NCBI RefSeq assembly: GCF_018614775.1
Contig: NZ_JAGGOF010000014.1
Location: 1 to 64,000 of the forward strand
Source: Pseudomonas fluorescens
GTDB lineage: Bacteria > Pseudomonadota > Gammaproteobacteria > Pseudomonadales > Pseudomonadaceae
DNA length: 64,000 bases
Reading direction: 5' to 3'
Notes under the pieces: generated by a model
Database searches by the model: none
What the model saw: only the letters and a program-made list of their open reading frames with translations
What the model was told of the DNA's origin: nothing
Translations under genes and position numbers: made by a program
Shown here: piece after piece, positions 44,077-54,385 of the stretch
How positions within the stretch are numbered: position 1 is the first letter of the stretch
Layout: every line of letters starts with the position of its first letter

Positions 44077-45597
44077 ATGTTCGAATCCGCTGAAATCGGT
44101 CACGTCATCGATAAAGACACCTTTGAGGCCGAAGTGCCGGCCCTGCGTGAAGCGCTGCTCGAAGCGCAGTTCGAGTTGCAGCAGCAGGGGCGCTTTCCGG
44201 TCATTGTGCTGATCAACGGCATCGAAGGCGCGGGCAAGGGCGAGACGGTGAAGTTGCTCAATGAGTGGATGGACCCACGGCTGATTGAGGTGCGCACCTT
44301 TGACCAACAGACCGACGAAGAGCTGGCGCGGCCACCGGCCTGGCGCTATTGGCGGATGCTGCCGGCCAAGGGGCGCATGGGGATTTTCTTCGGCAACTGG
44401 TACAGCCAGATGCTGCAGGGGCGGGTCCATGGCGAGATCAAGGACCCGCGGCTCGACCAGGCGATCAACGCTGCCGAGCGCCTGGAAAAGATGCTCTGCG
44501 ATGAAGGCGCGCTGATCTTCAAGTTCTGGTTCCACCTGTCCAAGAAACAGATGAAAGCCCGGCTCAAGGGGCTCAAGGACGATCCGCTGCACAGCTGGCG
44601 CATCAGCCCGCTGGACTGGCAGCAGTCCCAGACCTACGACAAGTTCGTCAAGTACGGCGAACGGGTGTTGCGCCGCACCAGTCGCGATTACGCGCCCTGG
44701 CATGTGATCGAGGGCATGGACAGCTGTTATCGCAGCCTCGCCGTCGGGCGGATCCTGCTCGAGGGCCTGCGCCAGGCCCTGGACCGGCCGAAGGTCAGAT
44801 CGGAAAAGGTCAGCGTGGCGCCGCTGCCGGCGCTGGGCGATCAGGTCACGCTGATCGACAGCCTCGACATGGCCCTGCGCCTGGACAAGGACGATTACGA
44901 AGAACAGTTGATTACCGAACAGGCACGCTTCGCCGGCCTGCTGCGGGACAAGCGCATGCGTCGGCACGCCTTGGTGGCGGTGTTCGAAGGCAACGATGCG
45001 GCGGGCAAGGGCGGGGCGATCCGACGGGTCGCGGCGGCCCTCGACCCGCGCCAGTACAGCATCGTACCGATTGCCGCCCCCACCGAAGAGGAACGCGCCC
45101 ACCCGTACATGTGGCGGTTTTGGCGACACATCCCGGCACGGGGCAAATTCACCGTGTTCGATCGCTCCTGGTATGGCCGGGTGCTGGTGGAGCGGGTCGA
45201 GGGATTTTGCAGTCGGGCCGACTGGTTGCGGGCCTACGGCGAGATCAATGATTTCGAGGAGCAGATCGCCGATGCCGGTGTGGTGGTGGTCAAGTTCTGG
45301 CTGGCCATCGACAAGGAGACCCAACTGGAGCGCTTCAAGGAGCGCGAGGACATCCCGTTCAAGCGTTTCAAGATCACCGAAGACGACTGGCGCAACCGTG
45401 ACAAGTGGGACGCCTACCGGGCCGCGGTATGCGACATGGTGGACCGCACCAGCACCGAGATTTCCCCTTGGACACTGGTAGAAGCCAACGACAAGCGCTG
45501 GGCGCGGGTCAAGGTGTTGCGCACCCTGAACGAGGCGTTGGAGGCCGCGTTCGAGCACACCGAGAAGCAGGCTCGCAAGAAGAAGGACAAGAAATAG
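44077..45597 (+). CDS. pap: polyphosphate:AMP phosphotransferase
   Basis: The 506-residue product contains two tandem PPK2 domains. The N-terminal copy has INGIEGAGKGETVKLLNEW and the C-terminal copy has FEGNDAAGKGGAIRRVAAAL with the lid FDRSWYGRVLVERVEGF. Two-domain (class II) PPK2 enzymes phosphorylate AMP to ADP with polyphosphate. The tail is lysine-rich. GGAGGGAG precedes the ATG. Confidence 0.93.
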   Translation: MFESAEIGHVIDKDTFEAEVPALREALLEAQFELQQQGRFPVIVLINGIEGAGKGETVKLLNEWMDPRLIEVRTFDQQTDEELARPPAWRYWRMLPAKGRMGIFFGNWYSQMLQGRVHGEIKDPRLDQAINAAERLEKMLCDEGALIFKFWFHLSKKQMKARLKGLKDDPLHSWRISPLDWQQSQTYDKFVKYGERVLRRTSRDYAPWHVIEGMDSCYRSLAVGRILLEGLRQALDRPKVRSEKVSVAPLPALGDQVTLIDSLDMALRLDKDDYEEQLITEQARFAGLLRDKRMRRHALVAVFEGNDAAGKGGAIRRVAAALDPRQYSIVPIAAPTEEERAHPYMWRFWRHIPARGKFTVFDRSWYGRVLVERVEGFCSRADWLRAYGEINDFEEQIADAGVVVVKFWLAIDKETQLERFKEREDIPFKRFKITEDDWRNRDKWDAYRAAVCDMVDRTSTEISPWTLVEANDKRWARVKVLRTLNEALEAAFEHTEKQARKKKDKK

Positions 45598-45700
45598 GCC
45601 GATGGGCTCGCATACGCGGGGTGAATGATTGTCGCGGTCGGTTATGCAGTGGATTTATGCTCGGTCCACTCTCAACCGACAACAACAATGGGGTACAGCC

Positions 45701-46885
45701 ATGCGTGAAGTGGTGATCGTCGACAGCGTACGAACCGGCCTGGCCAAGTCTTTTCGCGGCAAGTTCAACATGACCCGCCCGGACGACCTGGCGGCGCATT
45801 GCGTCAACGCCCTGTTGGCGCGCAATGACATCGACCCGGCCAGCGTCGAGGACTGCATTGTCGGCGCCGGCTCCAATGAAGGTGCCCAGGGCTACAACAT
45901 CGGCCGCAACGTGGCGGTGCTCTCGCAACTGGGCACCGGCACCGCCGGCATGACCCTCAACCGCTTCTGTTCCTCGGGGCTGCAAGCCATTGCCATCGCC
46001 GCCAACCAGATCGCCTCCGGTTGCAGCGACATCATCGTTGCCGGTGGCGTGGAGTCCATCAGCCTGACGATGAAAAGCGTCAACACGGACAACCTGATCA
46101 ACCCGCTGCTCAAGGAGCAGGTGCCGGGGATCTATTTCCCCATGGGCCAGACCGCCGAGATCGTTGCCCGCCGTTACCAAGTCAGCCGCGAGGAGCAGGA
46201 CCGCTACGCCTTGCAGAGCCAGCAGCGCACCGCCAAGGCCCAGGCCGCCGGGTTGTTTGCTGACGAGATCATTGCGATGCAGGTCAAGTATCGGGTCGAG
46301 GACAAGAACACGGGTGCGGTGCAGATCCTTGAGGGCGTGGTTGACCACGACGATTGCAACCGCCCGGACACTACCTACGAAAGCCTGGCCGGGCTGAAGC
46401 CGGTGTTTGCCGAAGACGGTTCGGTGACGGCGGGCAATTCGTCGCAGTTGTCCGACGGTGCCTCGATGACCCTGGTGATGAGCCTGGAAAAAGCCCTGGC
46501 GCTGGGGCTCAAGCCCAAGGCGTTCTTCCGCGGCTTTACCGTGGCCGGGTGCGAGCCGGACGAAATGGGCATCGGCCCGGTGTTTTCGGTACCCAAGTTG
46601 CTCAAGGCCAAAGGCTTGCAGGTGGCAGACATCGATTTGTGGGAACTCAACGAGGCGTTCGCTTCCCAGTGCCTGTACAGCGGCAACCGGCTGGAAATCG
46701 ACAATGAGAAATACAACGTCAACGGCGGCTCGATCTCTATCGGCCATCCGTTCGGCATGACCGGTTCACGGCAGGTGGGGCATCTGGTGCGCGAGCTGCA
46801 ACGGCGCAACCTGCGCTACGGCATCGTGACCATGTGCGTGGGCGGCGGAATGGGGGCGACGGGGTTGTTTGAGGCGGTTAGATAA
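45701..46885 (+). CDS. thiolase family acetyl-CoA acyltransferase
   Basis: The 394-residue product has the nucleophile C90 (LNRFCSSGLQAIAIAANQI), the GGVESIS segment, the NEAFASQ motif, and the His and Cys of SIGHPFGMTG and CVGGGMGATG. It could act in fatty acid oxidation or acetoacetyl-CoA formation; no pathway partner is adjacent. The frame opens at 45629, but MREVVIVDSVRTG is the standard thiolase N-terminus. Confidence 0.92.
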   Translation: MREVVIVDSVRTGLAKSFRGKFNMTRPDDLAAHCVNALLARNDIDPASVEDCIVGAGSNEGAQGYNIGRNVAVLSQLGTGTAGMTLNRFCSSGLQAIAIAANQIASGCSDIIVAGGVESISLTMKSVNTDNLINPLLKEQVPGIYFPMGQTAEIVARRYQVSREEQDRYALQSQQRTAKAQAAGLFADEIIAMQVKYRVEDKNTGAVQILEGVVDHDDCNRPDTTYESLAGLKPVFAEDGSVTAGNSSQLSDGASMTLVMSLEKALALGLKPKAFFRGFTVAGCEPDEMGIGPVFSVPKLLKAKGLQVADIDLWELNEAFASQCLYSGNRLEIDNEKYNVNGGSISIGHPFGMTGSRQVGHLVRELQRRNLRYGIVTMCVGGGMGATGLFEAVR

Positions 46886-46918
46886 GACAGCGCTCTGCCA
46901 TGTCTTGTCAGACCGCGT

Positions 46919-47116
46919 TCAGCCCACAGCCCGCGGCAGCCGCACCATGCGCTCGATGTACGCGGCAACTTCGCGTTCCGCTGTTTCACGGTCAGCGAAA
47001 GGCCCCTCATGCGTGCCTTCCCGGGTGCTGAAATAGAATTCGCCGTTGACCCGGCAAATCCGGTCACTGGGAAAGACCATCGCAGGGGCAAGGTCCTGGG
47101 CTCGTTTGCCAAGCAT
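46919..47116 (-). CDS. small conserved protein, DUF6316-like
   Basis: The 65-residue product (MLGKRAQDLAP... FYFSTREGTHEGPF... AYIERM) is soluble and charged. A glycine/aromatic core suggests that a small beta-sheet is followed by a helix. GGAG lies 6 bases before this ATG; the frame is open to 47221. The family name is from memory of a common Pseudomonas protein. Function unknown. Confidence 0.65.
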   Translation of the reverse strand: MLGKRAQDLAPAMVFPSDRICRVNGEFYFSTREGTHEGPFADRETAEREVAAYIERMVRLPRAVG

Positions 47117-47307
47117 GGGTGACTCCAAAAGGAAAGCGACATCAGGTTGAGTGAAGTCTATGTGTTGTCGCCGATTGACGCTTGGGCAGCCGATAGGCGG
47201 CGATGTGCCATGTCTCGTCATGAACTGTTCGTGCCCAACTGTCCCTGGGTCGCCGAGCGATCCGCGCCTAGAATGGATGTTCTTTGGTCTTGGGCTTCGA
47301 GGGTTGC

Positions 47308-48270
47308 ATGCACATATCGTCCGGTCGCTGGGTCTACGGCCTGTTCCTCGCCTTGCTGACCGCCCTGCTGTGGGGAATCCTGCCGATCAAGCTCAAACAA
47401 GTGCTGCAAGTGATGGACCCGGTCACCGTGACCTGGTTTCGCCTGGCGGTGTCCGGGAGCTTGCTGTTCATCTACCTGGCGGCCACTCGGCGCCTGCCCA
47501 GCCGCAAGGTGCTTGGCCCGCGTGGCGGCTGGCTGGTGGCGATGGCCGTGCTGGGGCTGGTGGGCAACTACGTTCTCTACCTGATGGGCCTGAACCGCTT
47601 GAGCCCCGGCACGGCGCAGCTGGTGGTGCAGATGGGGCCGATCATGCTGCTGGTCGCCAGCCTGTTCGTGTTCAAGGAGCGTTTCAGTGTCGGCCAGGGC
47701 ATCGGCCTGGCGGTGCTGCTGATCGGCTTCACGCTGTTTTTCAACCAGCGCCTTGGTGAGTTGCTCACCTCCCTGAGCGACTACACCGCCGGGGTCTTGA
47801 TGGTGTTGCTGGCGTCCACGGTCTGGACGTTCTATGCCCTGGGCCAGAAGCAATTGCTGACGGTATGGAACTCGTTGCAGGTGATGATGGTGATCTACCT
47901 GTTCTGCGCGTTGCTGCTCACGCCGTGGGTCCATCCGTTGGAGGCGCTGCAATTGAGCCCGTTGCAAGGCTGGCTATTGCTCGCATGCTGCCTCAACACC
48001 CTGATTGCCTACGGCGCGTTTGCCGAAGCCCTGGCGCATTGGGAGGCGTCACGGGTCAGCGCGACGCTGGCGATCACGCCGCTGGTGACGTTTGCCGCGG
48101 TGGCGATGGCTGCCTGGTGGTGGCCCGACTATGTGCATGCCGAGCAGATCAATCTGCTGGGGTATGGCGGGGCGGTGCTGGTGGTGCTCGGATCGGCTCT
48201 GGTGGCGCTGGGGCCTTCGCTGATGGCCGGGCTCAGGGCGCGGCGGGCGCGGTTGGTTGCAGGCAGGTAG
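47308..48270 (+). CDS. EamA/DMT family transporter
   Basis: The 320-residue product has ten predicted membrane helices in two EamA repeats (about 10-145 and 155-300). Signs are LLTALLWGILPIKLKQVL and the repeat ends such as LIAYGAFAEALAHWEAS. GAGGG lies just before the ATG at 47308. It is a probable metabolite exporter with unknown substrate. Confidence 0.88.
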   Translation: MHISSGRWVYGLFLALLTALLWGILPIKLKQVLQVMDPVTVTWFRLAVSGSLLFIYLAATRRLPSRKVLGPRGGWLVAMAVLGLVGNYVLYLMGLNRLSPGTAQLVVQMGPIMLLVASLFVFKERFSVGQGIGLAVLLIGFTLFFNQRLGELLTSLSDYTAGVLMVLLASTVWTFYALGQKQLLTVWNSLQVMMVIYLFCALLLTPWVHPLEALQLSPLQGWLLLACCLNTLIAYGAFAEALAHWEASRVSATLAITPLVTFAAVAMAAWWWPDYVHAEQINLLGYGGAVLVVLGSALVALGPSLMAGLRARRARLVAGR

Positions 48271-48284
48271 ACCGCGTCTGCTTT

Positions 48285-48377
48285 ATCGCGAGCAGGCTCG
48301 CTCCCACACTGGATTCCGGTCGGATACAAGATTTGTGTCCGCTGAAGATCGGGTGTGGGAGCGAGCCTGCTCGCGAT
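48285..48377. repeat. REPIN
   Basis: ATCGCGAGCAGGCTCGCTCCCACA and TGTGGGAGCGAGCCTGCTCGCGAT are exact inverse copies separated by about 45 bases. The element lies between the convergent EamA and fumC genes. Confidence 0.9.
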
Positions 48378-48402
48378 GGCTCCCTATCGGGCAACGCAGC
48401 AC

Positions 48403-49797
48403 TCAGCCCTGGCTACCGGCCTCCAGCATGTTCTCCGGCCTCACCCAGGCATCGAACTCTTCATCGGTGAGATACCCCAATTGCAATGCGGCTTCACGCA
48501 AGGTCAGCCCTTCGCCGTAGGCTTTCTTGGCGATTTCGGCGGACTTGTCGTAGCCGATGTGCGGGTTCAGCGCGGTCACCAGCATCAACCCACGCTCCAG
48601 GTGCGCTGCCATTTGCCCGGCGTCCGGTTCGAGGCCTGCAATGCAGTGCTGCTGGAAGTTGCTGCAGCCATCGGCCAGCAGGCGGATCGATTGCAGCAGA
48701 TTGTGGATGATCACCGGTTTGAACACGTTCAACTGCAAGTGACCCTGGCTGGCGGCGAAACCGATGGTCACGTCGTTGCCCATCACCTGGCAGGCGAGCA
48801 TCGACAAGGCTTCGCACTGGGTCGGGTTGACCTTGCCCGGCATGATGGAACTGCCCGGTTCATTGGCCGGCAATTTCACCTCGGCAAACCCGGCGCGGGG
48901 ACCGGAGCCCAGCAGGCGCAGGTCGTTGGCGATCTTCATCAAGGTCACGGCCAGGGTTTTCAGCGCGCCGGACAATGCGGTCAGCGGCTCATGGCCCGCC
49001 AGCGCGGCAAACTTGTTCGGCGCGGTGACGAACGGCAGGCCGGAAAGCGCGGCCAGTTCAGCGGCAATCGCTTCACCAAAACCGTGGGGCGAGTTGAGCC
49101 CGGTGCCCACCGCCGTGCCGCCCTGGGCCAGTTCACACACCGCTGGCAGTGCCGCGCGGATGGCCCGTTCGGCGTAGTCGAGCTGGGCAATGAACGCCGA
49201 CAGTTCCTGGCCAAAGGTGATCGGCGTGGCGTCCATCATGTGGGTACGGCCGGTCTTGACCAGTTTCATATGCCGCGCCGCCAGTTCCGCCAGCCCGCCG
49301 GACAATTCGCCGATGGCCGGCAGCAGTTGCTGCTGGACGGCCTGGACGGCGGCGATGTGCATGGCCGTCGGGAAACAGTCGTTGGAGCTCTGGGAGCGGT
49401 TGACGTGGTCGTTGGGGTGCACCGGGCTCTTGCCGCCCCGCGGATTGCCCGCCAGCTCGTTGGCGCGCCCGGCGATCACTTCGTTGACGTTCATGTTGCT
49501 CTGGGTGCCACTGCCGGTCTGCCAGACCACCAGCGGGAACTGGTCGTCATGTTGGCCATCCAGCACTTCGTCGGCGGCCTGTTCGATCAGGCGGGCGATG
49601 TCGGCGGGCAGGTCGCCGTTGCGGTCATTGACCCGGGCGGCAGCTTTCTTGATCAGCGCCAGGGCGTGCAACACCGACAGCGGCATGCGTTCGTTGCCAA
49701 TGGCAAAGTTGATCATGGACCGCTGTGTCTGGGCGCCCCAGTAGGCGTCTTCCGGGACTTCAACCTGGCCCAGGCTGTCGGTTTCGATACGGCTCAT
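48403..49797 (-). CDS. fumC: class II fumarate hydratase FumC
   Basis: The 464-residue product interconverts fumarate and malate without an iron-sulfur cluster. It shows the superfamily signature [15 protein letters not shown], the SSND-type segment [15 protein letters not shown] and [17 protein letters not shown]. It resembles the Pseudomonas FumC2 lineage by its link to bolA and the genes downstream. AAGGAG precedes the ATG. Confidence 0.95.
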   Translation of the reverse strand: MSRIETDSLGQVEVPEDAYWGAQTQRSMINFAIGNERMPLSVLHALALIKKAAARVNDRNGDLPADIARLIEQAADEVLDGQHDDQFPLVVWQTGSGTQSNMNVNEVIAGRANELAGNPRGGKSPVHPNDHVNRSQSSNDCFPTAMHIAAVQAVQQQLLPAIGELSGGLAELAARHMKLVKTGRTHMMDATPITFGQELSAFIAQLDYAERAIRAALPAVCELAQGGTAVGTGLNSPHGFGEAIAAELAALSGLPFVTAPNKFAALAGHEPLTALSGALKTLAVTLMKIANDLRLLGSGPRAGFAEVKLPANEPGSSIMPGKVNPTQCEALSMLACQVMGNDVTIGFAASQGHLQLNVFKPVIIHNLLQSIRLLADGCSNFQQHCIAGLEPDAGQMAAHLERGLMLVTALNPHIGYDKSAEIAKKAYGEGLTLREAALQLGYLTDEEFDAWVRPENMLEAGSQG

Positions 49798-49987
49798 CGG
49801 GTCAAACTCCTTAAGGTTGAATGTGCAGTTTAGGCCCGGATGGGCGGCGCCGGTTCCCTCAATCTAGAGGCCCCGGGTTCGGCCCGTCAATCAGACCCGA
49901 CACGCATCGGGGTTGAGGCCCGGCGTTTTTTAGGCGCAGAATGGTCGCCCTTGGGGTTTTACCTCGCCTGTAATGAAAGGAAACTCG

Positions 49988-50515
49988 ATGACCCGTCTTC
50001 GTGCCATCTGTACCGCAGTTGCTCTGGTGTGTGCCAGCGGCCCTGTTTTCGCCGATACCGCCAGCCACAACGCGAGCGCCGAAGCATTCCTGACCTTGGC
50101 ACACGCTGACAAACTGGGCACTCCGGTGTACATGCAAGTGCAGCAGATGTTTGCCCAGCGCTTCGAACAGACCAAGGCCCCAGAGTCGAAGAAAGCGACC
50201 CTGGAAACCTACCAGGCCAAGGCCAATGCGGCGCTGGACCAGGCCATCGGCTGGAACAAGCTCAAGCCGGACATGGTCAAGCTCTACACCAGCAACTTCA
50301 GTGAGTCGGAGCTCAAGGACCTGGTGGCGTTCTACCAGTCGCCACTGGGCAAGAAAGTCCTGGAAAAAATGCCCCAGCTGACCCAGCAATCGGCCCAGCT
50401 GACCCAGGCCAAGCTTGAAAGCGCAGTCCCGGTGGTCAATAAGCTGCTGGCGGACATGACGGCCGAGCTTGAGCCTAAAGCCGCTGCACCAGCCCCTGCC
50501 AAGAAGAAGCCGTAA
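49988..50515 (+). CDS. DUF2059 periplasmic protein
   Basis: The 175-residue product has a signal peptide (about 1-22, ending VFADTA). The DUF2059 helical domain (DMVKLYTSNFSESELKDLVAFYQSPLGKKV) and an Ala/Pro/Lys tail follow. ATG 49988 has AAGGAAA 6 bases upstream; the ATG five codons earlier is less likely. Function unknown. It precedes bolA by 12 bases, so the two probably form an operon. Confidence 0.9.
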   Translation: MTRLRAICTAVALVCASGPVFADTASHNASAEAFLTLAHADKLGTPVYMQVQQMFAQRFEQTKAPESKKATLETYQAKANAALDQAIGWNKLKPDMVKLYTSNFSESELKDLVAFYQSPLGKKVLEKMPQLTQQSAQLTQAKLESAVPVVNKLLADMTAELEPKAAAPAPAKKKP

Positions 50516-50527
50516 GCGGAGCCTGGT

Positions 50528-50824
50528 ATGAGCATGCAGCAACGCATCGAATCTACGCTCGGGCTGTTGCAGCCCGAGCACCTGCAAGTGCTGGATGAAA
50601 GCCACATGCACAGCCGTGGGCAGCAGACCCATTTCAAGGCAGTGGTGGTCAGCCGGCAATTCGAAGGGCTCAATCGCGTCAAGCGGCACCAGAAGGTCTA
50701 CGGTACGCTGGGTGAGCTGATGGGCGAGTTCCATGCATTGGCGCTGCACACCTACACCCCCGAGGAGTGGGCGCAGATTGGCGCGGCCCCGGCTTCGCCG
50801 ACCTGTGCGGGTAAGCCGCAGTAG
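50528..50824 (+). CDS. bolA: BolA family protein
   Basis: The 98-residue product has the BolA/KH-like fold with the signature VLDESHMHSRGQQTHFKAVVVSRQFEG and HALALHTYTPEEW. BolA proteins affect cell shape and partner with monothiol glutaredoxins. The family's conserved histidine pair region (H-MH) is intact. Confidence 0.94.
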   Translation: MSMQQRIESTLGLLQPEHLQVLDESHMHSRGQQTHFKAVVVSRQFEGLNRVKRHQKVYGTLGELMGEFHALALHTYTPEEWAQIGAAPASPTCAGKPQ

Positions 50825-50828
50825 CCAG

Positions 50829-50884
50829 CTACAAACTACAAGCTACAAGCTACAAGCTACAAGCTACAAGCTACAAGCTACAAG
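50829..50884. repeat. heptanucleotide tandem repeat (CTACAAG)x8
   Basis: Eight consecutive 7-base units, the first reading CTACAAA and the other seven CTACAAG without interruption. Downstream, AGCTTGTAGCTTG (about 50913-50926) is complementary to the repeat unit, so a long hairpin can form. It lies between bolA and trhO and may be polymorphic between strains. Confidence 0.95.
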
Positions 50885-50984
50885 CTAAGCGTACGGCTTG
50901 AGCTTGTCGCTCGAAGCTTGTAGCTTGCCGCTGTTTTTATATCCGGTTCACTCTTTACGAGGGTAGCCACCTGGAGAAATACCC

Positions 50985-51926
50985 ATGACACAACCGATTG
51001 TCGTGGCGGCACTGTATAAGTTCGTCACTCTGGAAGATTACGTCGAGCTGCGTGAGCCCCTGCTCAAGGCCATGCTCGATAACAGCATCAAAGGCACGCT
51101 GCTGATCGCCGCAGAAGGCATCAACGGCACTGTCTCCGGCACCCGCGAAGGTATCGACGGTTTGCTGGCCTGGCTCAAGAACGATCCGCGCATGATCGAC
51201 ATCGACCACAAAGAGTCGTACTGCGACGAGCAGCCGTTCTACCGGACCAAGGTCAAGCTCAAGAAAGAGATCGTCACCCTCGGCGTCGAAGGCGTGGACC
51301 CGAACAAGCAGGTTGGCACCTATGTCGAGCCGCAGGACTGGAATGCGTTGATCAGCGATCCGGAAGTGCTGTTGATCGATACCCGTAACGACTACGAGGT
51401 GTCCATCGGCACCTTCGAAGGGGCGATCGACCCCAAGACCACCAGCTTTCGTGAGTTCCCCGAGTACATCAAGGCCAACTTCGACCCGGCCCGGCACAAG
51501 AAAGTCGCGATGTTCTGCACCGGCGGCATCCGTTGCGAAAAAGCCTCCAGCTACATGCTTGGCCAGGGTTTCGACGAGGTTTATCACCTCAAGGGCGGCA
51601 TCCTGAAATACCTTGAAGAAGTGCCCCAGGCAGAAACCAGGTGGCGCGGCGACTGCTTCGTGTTCGATAACCGCGTCACCGTTCGCCACGACCTCAGCGA
51701 AGGCGACTACGATCAATGTCATGCCTGTCGTACACCGGTCAGTGTCGAAGACCGCGCCTCGGAGCACTATGTGCCTGGCATCAGTTGCCCGCATTGCTGG
51801 GACAAGCTGAGCGAGAAGACCCGGCGCAGCGCCATTGACCGGCAAAAGCAGATCGAACTGGCGAAGGCCCGCAACCTGCCGCACCCGATCGGCTACAACT
51901 ACAAGCAGTCACCTTCCGAGGCTTGA
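50985..51926 (+). CDS. trhO: tRNA uridine-34 hydroxylase TrhO (rhodanese family)
   Basis: TrhO makes 5-hydroxyuridine at the tRNA wobble position, the first step to 5-methoxy- or carboxymethoxyuridine. The 313-residue product has an acylphosphatase-like N-terminal domain and a rhodanese domain (about 120-220) with the catalytic loop [10 protein letters not shown] (C178). A cysteine-rich C-terminal region ([14 protein letters not shown]) follows. Length is normal. Confidence 0.94.
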   Translation: MTQPIVVAALYKFVTLEDYVELREPLLKAMLDNSIKGTLLIAAEGINGTVSGTREGIDGLLAWLKNDPRMIDIDHKESYCDEQPFYRTKVKLKKEIVTLGVEGVDPNKQVGTYVEPQDWNALISDPEVLLIDTRNDYEVSIGTFEGAIDPKTTSFREFPEYIKANFDPARHKKVAMFCTGGIRCEKASSYMLGQGFDEVYHLKGGILKYLEEVPQAETRWRGDCFVFDNRVTVRHDLSEGDYDQCHACRTPVSVEDRASEHYVPGISCPHCWDKLSEKTRRSAIDRQKQIELAKARNLPHPIGYNYKQSPSEA

Positions 51927-51929
51927 ACC

Positions 51930-52565
51930 ATGGCGCGACGCCTGCTCTATGTGATGGACCCAATGTGTTCCTGGTGCTGGGGGTTTGCCCCGGTGGCCGA
52001 CGCATTGGTCGAGCAGGCTCAGGCAGCTGGCGTGGAGTTGCACCTGGTGGTGGGTGGCTTGCGCACCGGCAGCGGCTCGGCGCTGGAGCCGACCACCCGG
52101 CGCTACATCCTCGAACACTGGCAGGCCGTCACCCAGGCCACCGGCCAGCCGTTCAAGTTTGACGGCGCACTGCCGGACGGTTTTGTCTACGACACCGAAC
52201 CGGCCTGTCGCGCCGTGGTGACCGCCCGCACCCTGGCACCGGACCTGGCCTGGAAACTGGTGAAACTGATCCAGCAGGCGTTTTATGTGCAGGGCCGCGA
52301 CGTGACCCACGCCAGCATCCTGGTGGAACTGGCCGAACAGGCCGGGCTGCCGCGCATCGAATTCGCTGCGGCCTTCGACCGCGCCGACCAACATGCGGCC
52401 ACGGCTGCGGATTTCACCTGGGTGCAGGACCTGGGCATTGCCGGGTTCCCCACCCTGCTCGCCGAGCGTGACGGCCAGTTGGCCTTGTTGACCAATGGCT
52501 ACCAGCCCCTGGAGCTGTTGTCGCCATTGCTGGGGCGTTGGCTGGAGCGCGCGACCTGTGCCTGA
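51930..52565 (+). CDS. DsbA family thioredoxin-fold protein
   Basis: The 211-residue product has the CxxC site at the N-terminus (DPMCSWCWGFAP) and the cis-proline region GIAGFPTLL. There is no signal peptide, so it is probably a cytoplasmic FrnE-like member. It starts 3 bases after trhO, and the GTG of the ABC exporter lies inside its last codons. Confidence 0.88.
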   Translation: MARRLLYVMDPMCSWCWGFAPVADALVEQAQAAGVELHLVVGGLRTGSGSALEPTTRRYILEHWQAVTQATGQPFKFDGALPDGFVYDTEPACRAVVTARTLAPDLAWKLVKLIQQAFYVQGRDVTHASILVELAEQAGLPRIEFAAAFDRADQHAATAADFTWVQDLGIAGFPTLLAERDGQLALLTNGYQPLELLSPLLGRWLERATCA

Positions 52566-54375
52566 GCGACCGGAGCACACGTGGGGCCCGCAACGCATCG
52601 ACCGCTTGAGCTGGGCCGAAATCCGCCGCCTGGCGCTCACCCACAAGAAGGCCCTGTGGATCGCTAACGGCGTGGCCGTGCTGGCGACGCTGTGCAGCGT
52701 GCCGATTCCGCTGCTGTTGCCCCTGTTGGTGGACGAAGTGCTGTTGGGGCGCGGCGACGCGGCCTTGAAGGTCATGAATCAGGTCTTGCCGACGGATTGG
52801 CAACGCGCCGCCGGCTATATCGGACTGATGCTGCTGCTGACCCTGGCTCTGCGATGCAGCGCGTTGTTGTTCAACGTGGTGCAGGCGCGATTGTTCGCCA
52901 CGCTGGCCAAGGACATTGTCTATCGCATCCGCATCCGCCTGATCGAACGGCTCAAGCGTATTTCCCTGGGCGAGTACGAAAGCCTGGGCAGCGGTACCGT
53001 CGCGGCGCACCTGGTCACCGACCTGGATACGCTCGACAAATTCATCGGTGAAACCCTCAGCCGTTTTCTGGTGGCGATGCTGACCTTGGTGGGCACCGCC
53101 GGGATCCTGATGTGGATGCACTGGAAACTGGCCCTGCTGATCCTGTTGTTCAATCCGCTGGTGATCTACGCCACGGTGCAACTGGGCAAACGGGTCAAGC
53201 ACCTCAAGAAGCTGGAGAACGACAGTACATCGCGTTTCACCCAGGCCCTGACTGAAACCCTGGACGCCATCCAGGAGGTGCGCGCCGGCAACCGCCAGGG
53301 TTTCTTCCTCGGGCGCTTGGGCATGCGGGCCAGGGACGTTCGTGACTACGCCGTGAGTTCGCAGTGGAAAACCGATGCCTCGAACCGCGCCAGTGGTTTG
53401 TTGTTCCAGTTCGGCATCGATATTTTTCGCGCGGCGGCCATGCTCACCGTGGTGTTTTCCGACCTGTCCATCGGCCAGATGCTGGCGGTGTTCAGCTACC
53501 TCTGGTTCATGATCGGTCCGGTCGAGCAACTGTTGAACCTGCAGTACGCCTATTACGCGGCCGGCGGCGCCTTGAGCCGGATTAACGAACTGCTGGCCCG
53601 GGCCGACGAGCCCCAGTACACGGGTGTCGTCGATCCGTTCAAGGGCCGTGACACCGTGGGCATCGACATCCAGGGGTTGAGTTTCGGTTACGGCGAGGAG
53701 TTGGTGCTCGACCAGTTGAACCTGTCCATTTCGCCGGGCGAGAAAGTCGCCATCGTCGGGGCCAGTGGCGGCGGCAAGAGTACCCTGGTGCAGTTGTTGC
53801 TGGGGCTGTACACGCCACAGTCGGGCAGTATCCGTTTTGGCGGCGCCACGCAGCAGGAGATCGGCCTGGAAACCATCAGGGATAATGTTGCAGTGGTGTT
53901 GCAACATCCGGCGCTGTTCAACGACACGGTACGGGCCAACCTTGCCATGGGTCGTGAGTGCAGCGACGACGACTGCTGGCGGGCGTTGGAGATCGCCCAG
54001 CTCGACGCCACGGTGCGGGCGCTGCCCCAAGGCCTGGAAAGCGTAGTAGGGCGTTCCGGGGTTCGGCTGTCGGGCGGACAGCGCCAACGGCTGGCCATTG
54101 CCCGCATGGTACTGGCCGATCCACGGTTGGTGATTCTCGACGAAGCCACCTCGGCCCTGGATGCCGCCACTGAATACAACCTGCACCAAGCGTTGGCGCG
54201 GTTCCTGAGCAATCGCACCACGTTGATCATTGCCCATAGGTTGTCGGCCGTAGAACAGGCTGACCGGGTGCTGGTGTTCGATGGCGGCCAGATTGCCGAA
54301 GACGGCGATCACCAGCAGTTGATTGCTGATGGCGGTCTCTATGCCAGGCTCTATGGCCATCTGCAGCAGCATTGA
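52558..54375 (+). CDS. ABC exporter, fused permease and ATPase
   Basis: The 605-residue product has a six-helix transmembrane domain (about 35-315) and an ABC ATPase domain with Walker A VGASGGGKSTLVQLLLG, signature LSGGQRQRLAIARM and Walker B LVILDEATSALD. It probably starts with GTG at 52558, overlapping the DsbA-family stop by 8 bases. Lipid, peptide or drug export is possible. It converges on the large toxin-like gene with a 10-base gap. Confidence 0.9.
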   Translation: MPERPEHTWGPQRIDRLSWAEIRRLALTHKKALWIANGVAVLATLCSVPIPLLLPLLVDEVLLGRGDAALKVMNQVLPTDWQRAAGYIGLMLLLTLALRCSALLFNVVQARLFATLAKDIVYRIRIRLIERLKRISLGEYESLGSGTVAAHLVTDLDTLDKFIGETLSRFLVAMLTLVGTAGILMWMHWKLALLILLFNPLVIYATVQLGKRVKHLKKLENDSTSRFTQALTETLDAIQEVRAGNRQGFFLGRLGMRARDVRDYAVSSQWKTDASNRASGLLFQFGIDIFRAAAMLTVVFSDLSIGQMLAVFSYLWFMIGPVEQLLNLQYAYYAAGGALSRINELLARADEPQYTGVVDPFKGRDTVGIDIQGLSFGYGEELVLDQLNLSISPGEKVAIVGASGGGKSTLVQLLLGLYTPQSGSIRFGGATQQEIGLETIRDNVAVVLQHPALFNDTVRANLAMGRECSDDDCWRALEIAQLDATVRALPQGLESVVGRSGVRLSGGQRQRLAIARMVLADPRLVILDEATSALDAATEYNLHQALARFLSNRTTLIIAHRLSAVEQADRVLVFDGGQIAEDGDHQQLIADGGLYARLYGHLQQH

Positions 54376-54385
54376 TGGCGCTGGC

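Noticed and set aside
50829..50884. CRISPR-like array
   Set aside because: Units are 7 bases with no spacers; it is a simple tandem repeat.
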